A stretch of DNA of 64,000 bases, taken from positions 124,001 through 188,000 of the forward strand of contig MU400572.1 in the NCBI GenBank assembly GCA_022578965.1, written 5' to 3'. This DNA comes from Xylaria sp. FL1777. Lineage: Eukaryota > Ascomycota > Sordariomycetes > Xylariales > Xylariaceae. The position numbers and the translations under genes were made by a program. Positions 20,939 through 32,555 of this stretch are shown piece after piece (positions within the stretch are counted from its first letter, which is position 1; each line of letters begins with the position of its first letter). The notes beneath the pieces are model-generated. The model made no database searches and was not told the origin of the DNA. It was given only the letters and a program-made list of their open reading frames with translations.

Positions 20939-21477
20939 GTCTGTTGAATGTGATAAGCGAGCTCTTAGTTGATCAAATCGGATAACTTAGAAATTAGAGA
21001 CTCATAAATGTAGTGGCGGTGGTTTCTAGAACTTAGCTCTATCGGCTGGTAGTTTGCTAGTATGATAGAGTGAGTTATCCCTAAGTATCAGAGTGGTCAC
21101 GAAAACATGGGTATAACTCTGGATGGCATCGTGAAAGATTAAGATTCAACATGACACCTTGTTGATAGAGACCCCGACTCCATTTCTTCTCTCATTTCCG
21201 TTGCCGCCTCACCCTGCCCCCACGCTGACGTCACCAAAGTCGCTTCGACGAGGCAGGGCCCTATAGGAATAAGCTGATATGATATATGACGAAGTCGCCT
21301 GTGAGTGCTATTATGGGTATTCTACAAGCTGTAACGTTAAGTTACTAAAGTTTGAAAACGCGAGTGAGCAAGCTTATCAAGTAAAGTCATGTAATGCTGC
21401 TATTTGGTGCGAATAAGATTCATTAAGCCACCCCTGACGTGTCAGTCAGGGGTCGAGAACTTACCGGTGTAAACCAC
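20939..21477. other. Convergent intergenic region
   Basis: It lies between the 3' ends of the dehydrogenase and the MOSC fusion. Nothing beyond the expected 3' untranslated sequence was recognised. Confidence 0.55.
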
Positions 21478-23390
21478 TTATATCTCAATCGCGATTCTCC
21501 CAATACCCCTGCTAACGCAGCTCAACATAGCCTCCTCCTTCTCTTCCGCTGTGAGTGCTGAACCTCTATGCTCAACATTCCCACTCTTAAGCGAAACTCG
21601 ACATGTGCCACAGTTGCCAACTTCGCAACTACTAGGCACATCATCATTAAAGTGCTTTCTCAGCACCTCCAAAAGTGTCTCGTCGCCAGCAATCTTCAAA
21701 ACCTTGCCTTCGCGGTTGGTAATCTCAGCTTCAAATGGATCGCCAGTCGTATCAGCAGAAAAGGCCTCAAAGTGTATTTCATCATCCGGAAGGCCACACT
21801 TTTTCGCTTCTCGGGCAACCTCTTCGAGCATTCGGTTCGGCCCGCAAACGTAAACATGTGAATTCCACGAAACTAAAACGATTAGAGTCAGTTGTCGCCA
21901 TTTGACGGCGATACGCGAGTGTTTCGGTGCCGAGGAGATCCTCAATTGTCTAATTTGACCCGAAAAGGAGCCTTATATTTAAACAATTGCTAAAGAAAGA
22001 AAAGAATTTGCAGGGTTACTTACGACTTTGTAATATGTTCCCAATGTCCATGCGCTGACCTTTACTCCTATCATAGAGCTTCACAGAATCCTTCAACCCA
22101 TCGACGCGCTCCCGGAAAGGGATATCATTCGCGTTGCGCACACCGTAGTGAAGCGTCGTTTCCCAATGAATTAGTCGATAAGTCTCCATCATCGTCAAAA
22201 ACGCCGTGATGCCAATACCGCCAACGATGAAGACGTGATTGCTAGCTGCGCCTGCAGGTTGGAGATCCGATGTAATGCGACCAACCTGAATCACATCACC
22301 CTCCTTCGTATTCTTATGTAAATATATCGAGCCACCGCGGCTCGGTTCCTCAAGGGCAATGCCAAGTTCGAAGCGATTTTCGTTCCCAGAGACGATAGAG
22401 TACGAGCGTAACAACCCGTTGGGCAGTCTAAGGCGTACATGTGATCCAAGTTTGACGTCATCGTTTTTGATGTCAGGGTCGGGCGTCAGAGCTTCGAACA
22501 CGAAGGATGTGATCCGCGAGGTTTGGACTTTTTTCTCAACAAGCTTATAGTCACGCCAAATTTCTGCTTTGTCTTCTTCGCTGCCTGCCGCGCGCCTCTG
22601 CTTGGCCTTGAACTTCGCTACACGCTTCACGAACGCTTTTCTGCATTCGTCGCCCATATCAGCAATTTGTGAAAGCTCCTCATTCATCTCAGCGTTGTCA
22701 GTCGTGCGGTGCAAGTACTCTTGGACACGTTCGACAGTCCATTTAGGCCATCTTCTCTCGACGAGTCGGATTTCATCCCCTGCCTGCACGGAACCTTCGC
22801 GTAACACGCGGTAATACCATCCAGTACGGCTCTTCTTGTACGTGTTCGGCGCAAAGTTCTTAAGATTGAATCGATGATTGAGCTTGAAACATGGCTGTCG
22901 CGGTAGGCTAACTTGCAATAGTACCCCATCGTTGCCGACCGACAGAATATCCCCAATACAGATGTTGCGCTCGTTCATCCGCTCGGTTACGAAATTTTCG
23001 CCGAACCCTCCCGGTATAAACCGTGCCTCCGCGTCAGGGAATTCCTGTCTCCATTGAGGATAATGTGAAGAACAATCTAGTGTTCATCAGCCACTCATGC
23101 GAATAGTGGATGATATCCAACATCTATCACACGGAAACCGCACGGAAACCGCACATAGAGAGAAGCTTACATCCGTGTATAGCTTTATCTTTGCCGCCGT
23201 GAAATGTAGGGTCGTGTTCGTCGTCGACAAGTCCCAGGAAAGTAACGTGAACTTTTCCGAAACGTAACCCCTTGTCAATTCCGCTTTGGATGGTGAGCCC
23301 AGGCATAGTCTTCATTTTACTTGTCCGGATCTCTAAGATGGTATCCTTTTCGAAAGGAGCAAATAGGTCTATATCAGCTGCAGGCGACAT
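21478..23390 (-). CDS. MOSC domain - flavin reductase - [2Fe-2S] ferredoxin fusion
   Basis: Model on the minus strand: 23390-23171, 23076-22024, 21872-21478; 555 residues. The longer frame starts at GTG, so ATG 23390 is used. The MOSC domain (about 1-200) has HGGKDKAIHGYC, FGENFV and PRQPC, with Cys136 as the probable molybdenum-cofactor ligand. Next comes a ferredoxin-NADP reductase-type FAD/NAD module (about 235-460) with RSYSIVSG for flavin and VGGIGITAFLTM and CGP for nucleotide. A plant-type ferredoxin domain follows with C507-X4-C512-X2-C515-X27-C543. Bacterial YiiM and YcbX are MOSC proteins that reduce N-hydroxylated bases; this fusion looks like a self-sufficient NAD(P)H-driven version (inference). 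Introns are 94 and 151 nt. It is probably cytosolic because no signal is visible. Confidence 0.88.
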
Positions 23391-23746
23391 ATTGTCAACG
23401 TCCACGTACCATATGGTACAGAATGATAGGGAAAAGTTGTTTATTGAGAAAGTGTGTTCAAGGGAAGTGTTGAGGCAATGGAAGAGGAAGAAGAGATGAC
23501 CAATGCGTTTAGACTATACTCCAAATTATTTAATATGTAAGTCTGATGTCAGGAAGCGAGATGCCTATTTGGCACTAATGAGCCCCGATCGGATCCGCAT
23601 ATCGGTCATTAATCAGCAAGCCGAATTGCCCCGTACCGTATGCGTTAGAAGTAGACGAACATCCGAGAGAACCATCAAAAGACTGCCAGGAATAAACTAG
23701 CAAGCATGAAATGTTGTAAAGGGTGGTTTCTGTATATTCGTAGGAC
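23391..23746. other. Spacer between two minus-strand genes
   Basis: About 350 bp holds the 3' end of the next orphan gene and the promoter of the MOSC fusion. No further feature was seen. Confidence 0.5.
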
Positions 23747-25546
23747 TTAATCATCCTCAATCTCCTCGATCGGATCCCCGTCAAAATCAGGTAAACTTCG
23801 AATATCAGTCCTACCGTCTGTAGTCATCTTCTTCCTCCTCCCTTTTGTCCCTTTCCTACCGCCTTTTGATACATCTACATTGAAAGCTCGAGTGATTTGC
23901 ACTTGCTCCACGTTGACGTATTTCCCTACGAAAGGTTTTGGCAAGATAAATGATGCATGGTTACCCCGTGGTTCATCGTGAGATCCAGCCGTAGTGATAG
24001 TGCTAAACACTGTTTCTGAGCCTATCGTCCCTTTCATCACTATAGAGCTCTCCGAGGAGGTCTGTAGAGACGTATCGTTATGTTTGTATCGATGATCTCT
24101 TGGGGATACTTCCGTTCCACACGTAGCAGCGGTTTCCGTATACTCATCCGCGCTGCTAGACGTATCAGAGGGATGTAGTTCCACGGCAGCTCGATGCGCG
24201 GCTTCTTTGAATGCATCCTTGAGTAATTCTTCGCTATCTTCATCGTCTCCACAGGCGAACTTCCTCCATATATCGTTGAGATCATCCGGAATGTCCAGTT
24301 TCTTTGTGGGTATACATTGTTGCTTAGACGGCAGCGGGCTATGATACCCCAGCAAGCATTGATCGTCTTGACGGGTTCCATGATTTCTTCCGGTTCCTTC
24401 TGTGCTTATGTGTTCAGATGAGTGCTCGGGTGAGCTCTGTTCGGGTGCCAAGTCCGGTTCACTAGAGAGACAAAGACTAGGTAACTGAGGCTGAAGATGA
24501 GATGGCAATGTGATGACACTGCTCCCGGAGTCCTGGGCATGAATCTCTGGAGTATCCATTGCTGCTACGGGGCTATTGGTGGGAATATTCGAAGATTCTT
24601 CGGACAAGATCCAGTCCTTCCATCGCTGCTGCTCTGACTCTTGCGAAGATGGCACTGGTCGCACTGGTCGTTCTATTTCGACTTCCATGCTCTCTCGATC
24701 TTCCGAACTGGGAGAAAGCCATTGCTGAGCTTGAGGGTTAAAAATTCGGCGAGGAATTGGCTCATAAATGACTGGAGACGAGTAAACCACATTGGCAGGA
24801 AGTTCAGGACTACCCAACAAGGTTGGTAATCTTGGAGAACTGTCATCTGAAGTAGTGCCCCTGTACCTAGATATTCTGCGCTCAGAATAGTGCATGCTGT
24901 TTCCTGGTCTTGATTTATTCTGAGACAGGCGGGCTGATCTTTCTGGCTTCAGATTGTAATGTTTGATGCTCGGCTGTGAGCCAGTCGCAATACTTGGCTG
25001 TATCTCCTGGCTGCCAATCTGAATTCTCATGGATGACCTCTTTAAACGCTTGTACTGCTCTTCTCCACGAACCTTGGTGTGCTTTCTGGGCTCACTCGGC
25101 GCTTTCTCTCGGGGACAGGCGACACTGGCCCATCTCTTCGTTGCATAGACCTGACCAGGAAACGAAATATCCAACGGCTCCTGTAGCTTCAAGCCGGCCC
25201 AATCCGACTTCTCGAGCAACCTCTTTCGTTTATCGATGTTTTTAAGCAAGTCTCCGTGGTCGTCATTACGTGTGTACGTAGGGTGTTCTTGCGGAGGGTC
25301 ACGATTGCTGGATGGTAGGGGAGGAGTAGAAAGCCGCTCATCATGACTCTGGGGCACGGGGATCAGGCGTGGCGACTCGGAGGTAGAGTTGGATGAGAAG
25401 AATGATATTGCTACAGGCCCTGATTTAGGACGCACGTTGAGTAGACCGCTGCGAACCTTTGCAAAGTATTGCTTCTGTCGTGCAATCAATGCGTTGCGCA
25501 CTCGACCTCGAGAGTGGCGAGCAAGGCTCCCTTCAGTCCAATTCAT
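23747..25546 (-). CDS. Disordered orphan protein, possibly nuclear
   Basis: A single exon of 599 residues from a genuine ATG at 25546. The first 30 residues are basic (RHSRGRVRNALIARQKQY). Most of the protein is Ser/Pro/Glu-rich and probably unstructured. Short conserved-looking islands occur: DWAGLKLQEPLDISFPG (about 116-133), PVIYEPIPRRIFNPQAQQWL (about 260-280), DLNDIWRKFACGDDEDSEELLKDAFKEAA (about 420-450) and QVQITRAFNVDVSKGG (about 550-566). A basic GRKGTKGRRKK patch near the C-terminus could be a nuclear localisation or DNA-contact element. The protein ends DPIEEIEDD. No enzymatic motif was recognised. Proteins of this style exist in other Pezizomycotina as hypothetical proteins; I assign no function. 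Confidence 0.7.
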   Translation of the reverse strand: MNWTEGSLARHSRGRVRNALIARQKQYFAKVRSGLLNVRPKSGPVAISFFSSNSTSESPRLIPVPQSHDERLSTPPLPSSNRDPPQEHPTYTRNDDHGDLLKNIDKRKRLLEKSDWAGLKLQEPLDISFPGQVYATKRWASVACPREKAPSEPRKHTKVRGEEQYKRLKRSSMRIQIGSQEIQPSIATGSQPSIKHYNLKPERSARLSQNKSRPGNSMHYSERRISRYRGTTSDDSSPRLPTLLGSPELPANVVYSSPVIYEPIPRRIFNPQAQQWLSPSSEDRESMEVEIERPVRPVPSSQESEQQRWKDWILSEESSNIPTNSPVAAMDTPEIHAQDSGSSVITLPSHLQPQLPSLCLSSEPDLAPEQSSPEHSSEHISTEGTGRNHGTRQDDQCLLGYHSPLPSKQQCIPTKKLDIPDDLNDIWRKFACGDDEDSEELLKDAFKEAAHRAAVELHPSDTSSSADEYTETAATCGTEVSPRDHRYKHNDTSLQTSSESSIVMKGTIGSETVFSTITTAGSHDEPRGNHASFILPKPFVGKYVNVEQVQITRAFNVDVSKGGRKGTKGRRKKMTTDGRTDIRSLPDFDGDPIEEIEDD

Positions 25547-25920
25547 AATTGCTCACAACAATAAATAATAAAGATTCTTATGAAAAGTATAATAGAATGC
25601 GCCATCAATACACTGGGAATAGTGATATTCTCTGCCTCTCGGAGTTTTGAGTGTTTGTAGAACGAAAATGAGCAAGACTTGACGGTTCGTTCCATGCGCC
25701 TGCCTCTCGGTCTGTCAATGTGTAGTTGCTCATATAAAAGACACTGCTGAAGCAAGTGAGAGTGCCTTCCCCGAGCCAAACAGAATGTTCTTGCCTCTCT
25801 TGCATTCATTGCTACTATGCCTAGATCTCTAGGTGATTGTACTAGGAATTGGAGATACAGTAAAGGCCCAGGATACAGGTATCTAGTAGGTATACTTCCA
25901 AGTTACATATGTAAGTACAT

Positions 25921-25972
25921 GTAGGGAGGTAGGTAGATTACTACCTATCTACCTCTAGGTAGGTAGGTACTC
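25921..25972. repeat. AGGTAGGTAG inverted/tandem cluster
   Basis: Runs of AGGTAGGTAG, CTACCTATCTACCTC and AGGTAGGTAGGTAC alternate in orientation and could form short hairpins. Confidence 0.65.
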
Positions 25973-27261
25973 AAGATCTCAAAACTCATCGTTACAACCA
26001 CATCAGGTCGTATAGATACAGGCCGTTACCACCTCCCGGCTGAGGAAGCTGAGATAGGGGTACGCAGTAAGCAGGTATTGTGTTACACTGCAGCAAATCT
26101 TTTCCACGCAGTGAAACGTTTATTTAGTGTTGTTGCCCAACATCCGACCATTGTAGGGAGTATTGCATTGCCCGCCCGCATATGTAGGCTTATAACTTAT
26201 AACAGGAAGCCAATAATTAAGCATTCGCAGGGAAGCGGTGTGCTCGTCAAGGAATGGTGCTTCGAATGCCACCTTTCCATAGTATGAGGGATTATTACAC
26301 TTGCACACTATTACTTTCCATTAGCCGAAGCAACAGTTTTGGGGAGAAACGTGTCCGTTGAAAGCGCTTCTTCTAGTATAGAAGGCGTAAGTGAAGCTTG
26401 GCATCAATGTAGTTTTTTCTAGTGTACTCAGCAGCCCCTGCAGCTGAACTCTCCACCGCCAATGGGGACCTCGCGATAACAGAATTCTCCCAGTGAACAA
26501 ATGAACAAATGCGATAGAGTCACGAATCATCCCATCACCCTCACCCCGCGATCTGACATGGACTCCCTGCATACCTAGTCCAGGAGGGGGTTGTCGCGTG
26601 CACACGCGTCAATCTACAGGTACGCATACGCAGTAGATTACCGGTATTTGTAGACGTAGTAAGGATAAAAGAAACTCTGGGGTGCAATGGGGCTGACAGC
26701 ATGAGTAGATATCAGCTCCAAGTATCCCCTCCATTTACCAGGATGCATTTCTTCTTACGGCACACACCAGTCAAACCATTTGTCAAGTTCCCCTCGTGCG
26801 AGGTGATAACCCCGGGATTTTGGGGGCAAAATCGTGGGGTTAAAAAAATTGACTGTGTCAGCTGTAGTACACGGGGCTGAGGAGGCATGGCAAGTGACAA
26901 CTCCAAAGTACTAAGCGGGGTGGCTAAATGAATTGTGTGTGTGCCGCCTGTACAAGGTGCATGAAGAGGACGATAATCATCCCATCGGTACAGAGAGGTT
27001 CAGAGGTTCCTTCGATGCTGACCCGGCTGCCGCCTCTCCGGTTCGGAACCCGGCTAACCTCTATACGCATACATCCATGTATGAGTTCAGTTTGAGGCTG
27101 CGGTATACGACCAAGTATGTACCTGCAGTCAGTATTGAACAACATTCTTTTTTACTAGGTAGGTAGGTCATATATCACATGCGTCTTCGGATAGTGCCAT
27201 CAAGATGAGAGAGAGGCATAGGAGGAGCAGTTCTGCAGGTACTTGGAACACTCCATTTGCC

Positions 27262-27279
27262 AAAAAAAAAAAAAAAAAA
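27262..27279. repeat. 18-bp poly-A tract
   Basis: Eighteen A residues are flanked on both sides by TTGCCAAAA-like sequence. The 5-bp repeat is too short to claim a retroposon footprint. Confidence 0.85.
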
Positions 27280-28610
27280 CAATTGCCAAAACAAATTGTC
27301 CAATGAATCGTCAAGTGTCTCACCTCTGACTCGAAGGTTCGCCGAACCGGAGCCATACTCTGGATCCTGACCCCACGTTACCTGGTTGTTGTCACGGTGA
27401 AATAGCTTGCCCTGTGCCCGAGTTAATGCTAACCTGGTAAACGGGTTTCGGTTTGCCGATGACCTTTCCTTGGCGATTCATCATTCTCCGGTAGACTACA
27501 ATCAATGTGGGCTTCAAATAACTCAATAAACCAGTAAAACAAAGCGGAATGGCAACTTTTCTCTTGTGTAATGGCTTATTCGTGATGGGCTTGAGACAAG
27601 CATACGTCTATGCATGGATCAGCCAATTGGTGTTGTAATAAATATAAGTCAAGGCGTCAAAGCAGAACAGTTTGCTTGGTGGCGCAACTCTCCCCAACCG
27701 CTGGCGCAAAATAACCGCTGGCGTAAAATAGTATACATACTACCTGTGCTCCTACTGGATCAAAGGTAGGCGGGTATAGTGAGCCGAGGAGGTATAGAGT
27801 TGCCGGAATCACCCAGTATTGAGTCTACCGGTATGCCTAAAAGCAAACTACCTAAGATAAATGGGGGTTCAACAGGTACAAGATCGTTACGAGAATTCAA
27901 GTTCTCAGGGCGCAACATCATACTTAATGTAAACCAGAAAGGTTTCTGCCAATCTTTTTTACTCTACTACAATACGATATGTGCGGCAAAATAGTACTAC
28001 CTAAGCTATCCTACCTCTTTTCTTCGGTTATAATCGCAAGTAGTGTACTGCGTATGACGTCCCGATTGTAGCCGGAAAGTTTGTCTACCTATTTTCATCA
28101 GTATTAGGAACTGGAATTGCTTCTCTACAAAGATGACGACATTGTAGAAAAGAGGTTTTGTGTGATCAATGACGCCGATATTAAAATAGGTTTAGACAAT
28201 ATCTAGGTAGGCGGTGTACTCTAAACATCGTCAGTGTGCAGAAGAGGTTTTGTCTTCATTAAGGAGGTAGTGTACCTCATCTACAAGAGTACTTACTTAT
28301 ACATCCCACTTAGTGTAGGCGCGCCAAGGTGTAACTTCGGTGGGACTGCGCCCCCCAAACTTTGGTTGAATAGCGTGGGCTGTCTCACTGTAAGGCGGTT
28401 GCACAGAATACCTATTTAGGTACATTCAAATGTGTGCCGCCCACCACCTTACCTAGGTACCCAAGGTATCATACGAACAGGTCGAAGCCTATTTCGAGAA
28501 CAAAGGCTACCCACTACACTGAGAGTCTAGACTAGGACTACCGGCACCCCTAAATACCACACTAAGTGGCTGCAAAAATGATAGTACCTGATTATACTTA
28601 GGTGATCGCT

Positions 28611-28620
28611 CTTATCTCTG
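28611..28620 (-). promoter_or_regulatory. Possible GATA-factor site upstream of glutamine synthetase
   Basis: CTTATCTCTG reads AGATAAG on the minus strand, matching the core of fungal AreA/NIT2-type sites, about 310 bp upstream of the ATG. Fungal glutamine synthetases are nitrogen-regulated, but a single short match is weak evidence. Confidence 0.3.
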
Positions 28621-28927
28621 TATGCCATTGGCCCAATCAGACACAATTCAATTCACTTACAGACATCATTCACAAAGCGTGCTCTCACGGCCGTACCGAC
28701 AACGGGTCAGCACATGTTAAAAGGCCTCAGCTCCCCGCCCCTCCCATGCCACTCCCGCCCTCTTGCTCTCTCAACCTCAACCTTGCTTTATTCTAGCAAC
28801 AGCATCACTCGCGATACTTGTTTACTAGACGTTATACACCATTGCCTCTGCTCTGCATCCTTTGGGCGACCTACCATTAGTACCCTAGACTTCATCTTTG
28901 CCGTCCTTCACAGTTACAACCGCCAAA

Positions 28928-30883
28928 ATGGTACGCTTTCCTGCGGCTGGCACCCCACCAAGCTGCCCTTTGCCAGCCAATTACCCCTCATCTTACGAGA
29001 CGATTTGCTAACAGAATCCTTTCCCACCAGGCCGAAAGTCAATATGTTTCGTACACTGAGAATGTGAGCCTCACCCTGCCGGGGCGTTTGCGTCATGGCC
29101 TTTGCTAGAGGAAAAATTGAAAACGGGATGCTGACCTCGTCGATGTAGCTTCTCAAGTACATGAGACTGGACCAGAAGGGCAGTGCTATGGCGGAGTACA
29201 TCTGGATCGACGCCCATGGACACGTCCGATCTAAGAGCAAAGTATGTTATGTTCGATTATTTTTTTGGCTTTTTTTTTCTCGTCGTTATCTCTGTCGAAT
29301 CGCCGAGGTTTCTATTACTCGATCGTCTTGTGTCAAACAACGGCCCATTCCTCCATATTCCGTCACAGTGGCCTGGAACGACCCGATACGTTACACCCAA
29401 CCTGGTGCCTGCGCCTCTCTAAGCCAACCATCCCCACATTCCAGCGGCCGGCGCCATGCGGATTGATGGGTCCCTTACGATGCATGGTACCGACTTTCAA
29501 AACGGTCGGGATAGCATGGTCCGATCTCGCACCCTTTGCACGCCCTTTCACGCGACACAGTCAAACATGGACACAGCCTATCCCACTCCGTTTTCGAAAG
29601 GGTCCTGAGCCTACCACGCAGACAACATGAAACAACCCGAAGAACTTGGTCGTCGGTTCACCTCGTCATTAGTAGCACATTTCGTTTCGCCAAGTGGTAG
29701 TATCGAGCCGTGATCTAGATCCTAGGGCCGAACAACGTGCTTTACGTTAACTTCATTACCACTTCGAGAGCATACCTCCCGCTAACACGTCATCTTACAT
29801 AGACCATCACCAAGATTCCCGAAAGTGGAGATTTCAAGCCCGAAGATCTCCCCGTGTGGAATTTCGACGGTTCCTCAACTGACCAGGCCCCTGGCGACAA
29901 CTCCGATGTCTACCTTAGACCCGTCGCTGTCTTCCCTGACCCCATGCGCGGTGTTCCCAACATCCTAGTCCTCGCCGAATGCTGGAATGCTGATGGCACC
30001 CCTAACAAGTACAACCACCGTCATGAGTGTGCCAAGTTGATGGAAACCCATGCCGAGCACACGCCTTGGTTCGGCCTCGAACAAGAATACACCCTGTTCG
30101 ACATGGAAGACAGGCCATATGGCTGGCCCAAGAATGGTTTCCCTGCTCCCCAAGGCCCCTACTACTGCGGTGTTGGTGCTGGCCGTGTCATGTGCAGAGA
30201 TATTGTCGATGCCCACTACAAGGCGTGCTTGTACGCTGGCATCAAGATCTCGGGTACCAATGCCGAGGTTATGCCTGCCCAATGGGAGTTCCAGGTTGGT
30301 CCTTGTGAGGGTATCGAGATGGGCGACCACTTGTGGATCGCCCGCTTCCTTCTCCACCGTGTTGCCGAGGAGTTTGGTGCCAAGATCTCGGTTCAGCCTA
30401 AGCCGATCCCCGGCGACTGGAACGGTGCTGGTCTACACACCAACTTCTCTACCAAGGAGATGCGCGTTGAGGGTGGAATGGTACGTATCAATTCTTTGGA
30501 CGAACAGACTTGATGGTCTGGAATTTTGCTGACTTCCTACATAGAAACACATCGAAGCCGCGATCAAGAAACTCGAGGGCCGCCACCAAGAACATATTGC
30601 AGTCTACGGCGAGGGTAACGAGCTCCGTCTGACCGGTAGACACGAGACCGGCGCCATCGACCAATTCAGCTTCGGCATCGCCAATCGTGGTGCCTCAATC
30701 CGTATCCCAAGAGAGTGTGCTGCCAAGGGTTACGGTTACTTCGAGGACCGACGCCCTGCGTCTAACGCCGATCCTTACCAGATCACTGGTATCATGATGT
30801 AAGTATCGCTCATGGCTAGCTTCATTTTGAAACGGCTTCTAATATCCTGCAGGGAGACGGTCTTCGGCCCAGCGAAGGAGTAA
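28928..30883 (+). CDS. gln1: Glutamine synthetase
   Basis: Model: 28928-28930, 29031-29063, 29149-29241, 29803-30480, 30545-30798, 30853-30883; 363 residues. It condenses glutamate and ammonium with ATP to glutamine in the cytosol. Family marks are clear: [10 protein letters not shown], the beta-grasp signature [30 protein letters not shown] with metal-ligand Glu residues, the ATP-site run [28 protein letters not shown] and the conserved [10 protein letters not shown]. It ends [10 protein letters not shown]. The ATG stands alone on a 3-nt exon (donor GTACGC directly after it), followed by an 11-codon exon [11 protein letters not shown]. Intron 3 is 561 nt, long for a fungus. Length matches eukaryotic type II enzymes (about 355-370). 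Confidence 0.95.
28931..29030 (+). other. Intron 1 of glutamine synthetase, directly after the start codon
   Basis: Donor GTACGC, branch GCTAAC, acceptor CACCAG; 100 nt. It splits ATG from the second codon. Confidence 0.75.
29242..29802 (+). other. Long intron 3 of glutamine synthetase (561 nt)
   Basis: Donor GTATGT, branch GCTAAC, acceptor CATAG. Splicing joins RSKSK to TITKIPESG. It is several times the usual intron size here and includes a T-rich tract soon after the donor. Confidence 0.85.
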
Positions 30884-32555
30884 AATGGTTTATACCCCAA
30901 TAGTTAAATAATCTGCTTACCTTGTAATCCTTGTTACATAAACATTAGCCGGTGCGCTACGAATTGCTATGATTGAATGGATACCCAAATCAATTCTATT
31001 CAAATTCCGTTAGTGAAAGTGAAATCAACATCAATCATATGATCATAAGTGTATCAACCCAGAGTCCCGGTGTAAATCACTCGGTAGAGCTATTGTATCA
31101 TATTAATTATCGACTCTCCAGATCAAGCGAAGCAGAACAAGTTCAGCTCGACTTCGGTAACATAGCCGGAGTATAGCTCATAATTCTGTTTACTACTATC
31201 TGATCTTATGTCTATTTATGAAACATCTACTTCTGTAGGTGACCTAGACAAAGTCCTATATGACATTCAGCTATATCATCCCCAGACTCCATTGGTGGGG
31301 GATAGACCCTAAGCCCCTCACCAACCCCAAGTCTATGTAATACACTTAGCGCTAAACAATTAAGGGAACGATGGGCCATTTAGCCTCTAGGACCTTTTGG
31401 TAATGCTGATTTCAAATGTTCAAACTGCGTCTGCTTCTGTATCAAGCCACTTTACAGTCTTATACATGATGATTACCCAGACATCTGATCAAGATAATAC
31501 CGAATTATAGCTCCCTATAATATTATTGAAGTTAAGGACAACTCGAACAACTCTTCGAAAGAGTATGAGTTGAAGAGCTGCTGCGACTAGTCGTGGAGGG
31601 TTAGCATTGTATACATTCATAGCAAAACCTTCGAGCAGTTTCATTATGAGTGAGAGTCAATGACAAGGACTTCTACAAAAGGTTATAGGAAGCGAGCGGA
31701 AACGAAGTAGATCGGTTTGTCAAAGCTTTGTAACCGTTGGCGTTTTGCAACATCTCCTAAACTGGTTGTTCAACTTGACCTTAAAGCCTGTTACATAATG
31801 CATACCCCGTACCAAGTGCTAAAAATAAAATTAGGTGTCATGATGCGCTTCCTACAAGCCACCACGGCGGCGCCAGACTAGCGAGTGAAGGTCATGAACT
31901 AGATGCGCTATTGCCACTATTTTCGGTATTCAAGAGCTTAATATATAGATCAGTGCTAAAGCTGCCTAGAAGATGAATTATACGAGGAAAGCTGTTGACG
32001 AGCATAATTAATTCGCCAGCGGGAGTCAGGGCAACGAATGAGGGTGATCCGGAAGACTCTTAGCTCACGTATATGCAGCACTAAATGCTATCCTAAGCAT
32101 GTGAGTCGCTGATCTTATGTCCTCAGATCCCGTAGATCCGGGTTTCGACAACCCATCAAGGGGAAAATTATAGGGCTGAAGCGGCTGTTAAACGGTCCGA
32201 CAATAAGCAGAAACTACTTAGGAGAATCCATCTTCACTCACATCAAACCGAGGATTGTTCGAGCCTCCAGGCTTGCTTTGATTCGCCTCGCTTTCTTATG
32301 CTTACTAGATCCTGATCGATACGGGTGTCATCCTTGCAGCCATCTCACTTGACAATCCAGTGTGAGAGGTGGGTTGTCGTCACAAGTGATCACCGTGTTA
32401 CAATCCTCTTCAACCGGCGTTGTGTATGTGTGTGGCGATACGGCACAGGATGGCGTACAAGACTTGTCAGCCCTTGAGGCACCAGCGACTTCTATTTAGA
32501 CAAAACATCTTATCATCCGCTATCCAATGCCCAGGCAGCAGAGGATCGTCTCATC
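30884..32555. other. AT-rich gene-free spacer, 1.7 kb
   Basis: It lies between the glutamine synthetase 3' end and the Pth11-like receptor. No exon or structured repeat was recognised. Confidence 0.55.

Larger units (their letters stand above)
25547..28927. other. Gene-free 3.4-kb divergent region upstream of glutamine synthetase
   Basis: No gene could be supported. It contains AGGTAGGTAG/CTACCTATCTACCTC inverted clusters (25,920-25,972), an 18-A tract (27262-27279) and TACTGCGTA copies at 26061, 26627 and 28046. The last few hundred bases (28,600-28,927) form a CT-rich promoter typical of a strongly expressed fungal gene. Confidence 0.6.

Noticed and set aside
27255..27290. Poly-A tract with flanking TTGCC considered as a retroposon insertion
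   Set aside because: The flanking match is only about five bases plus A, and no element body is visible.
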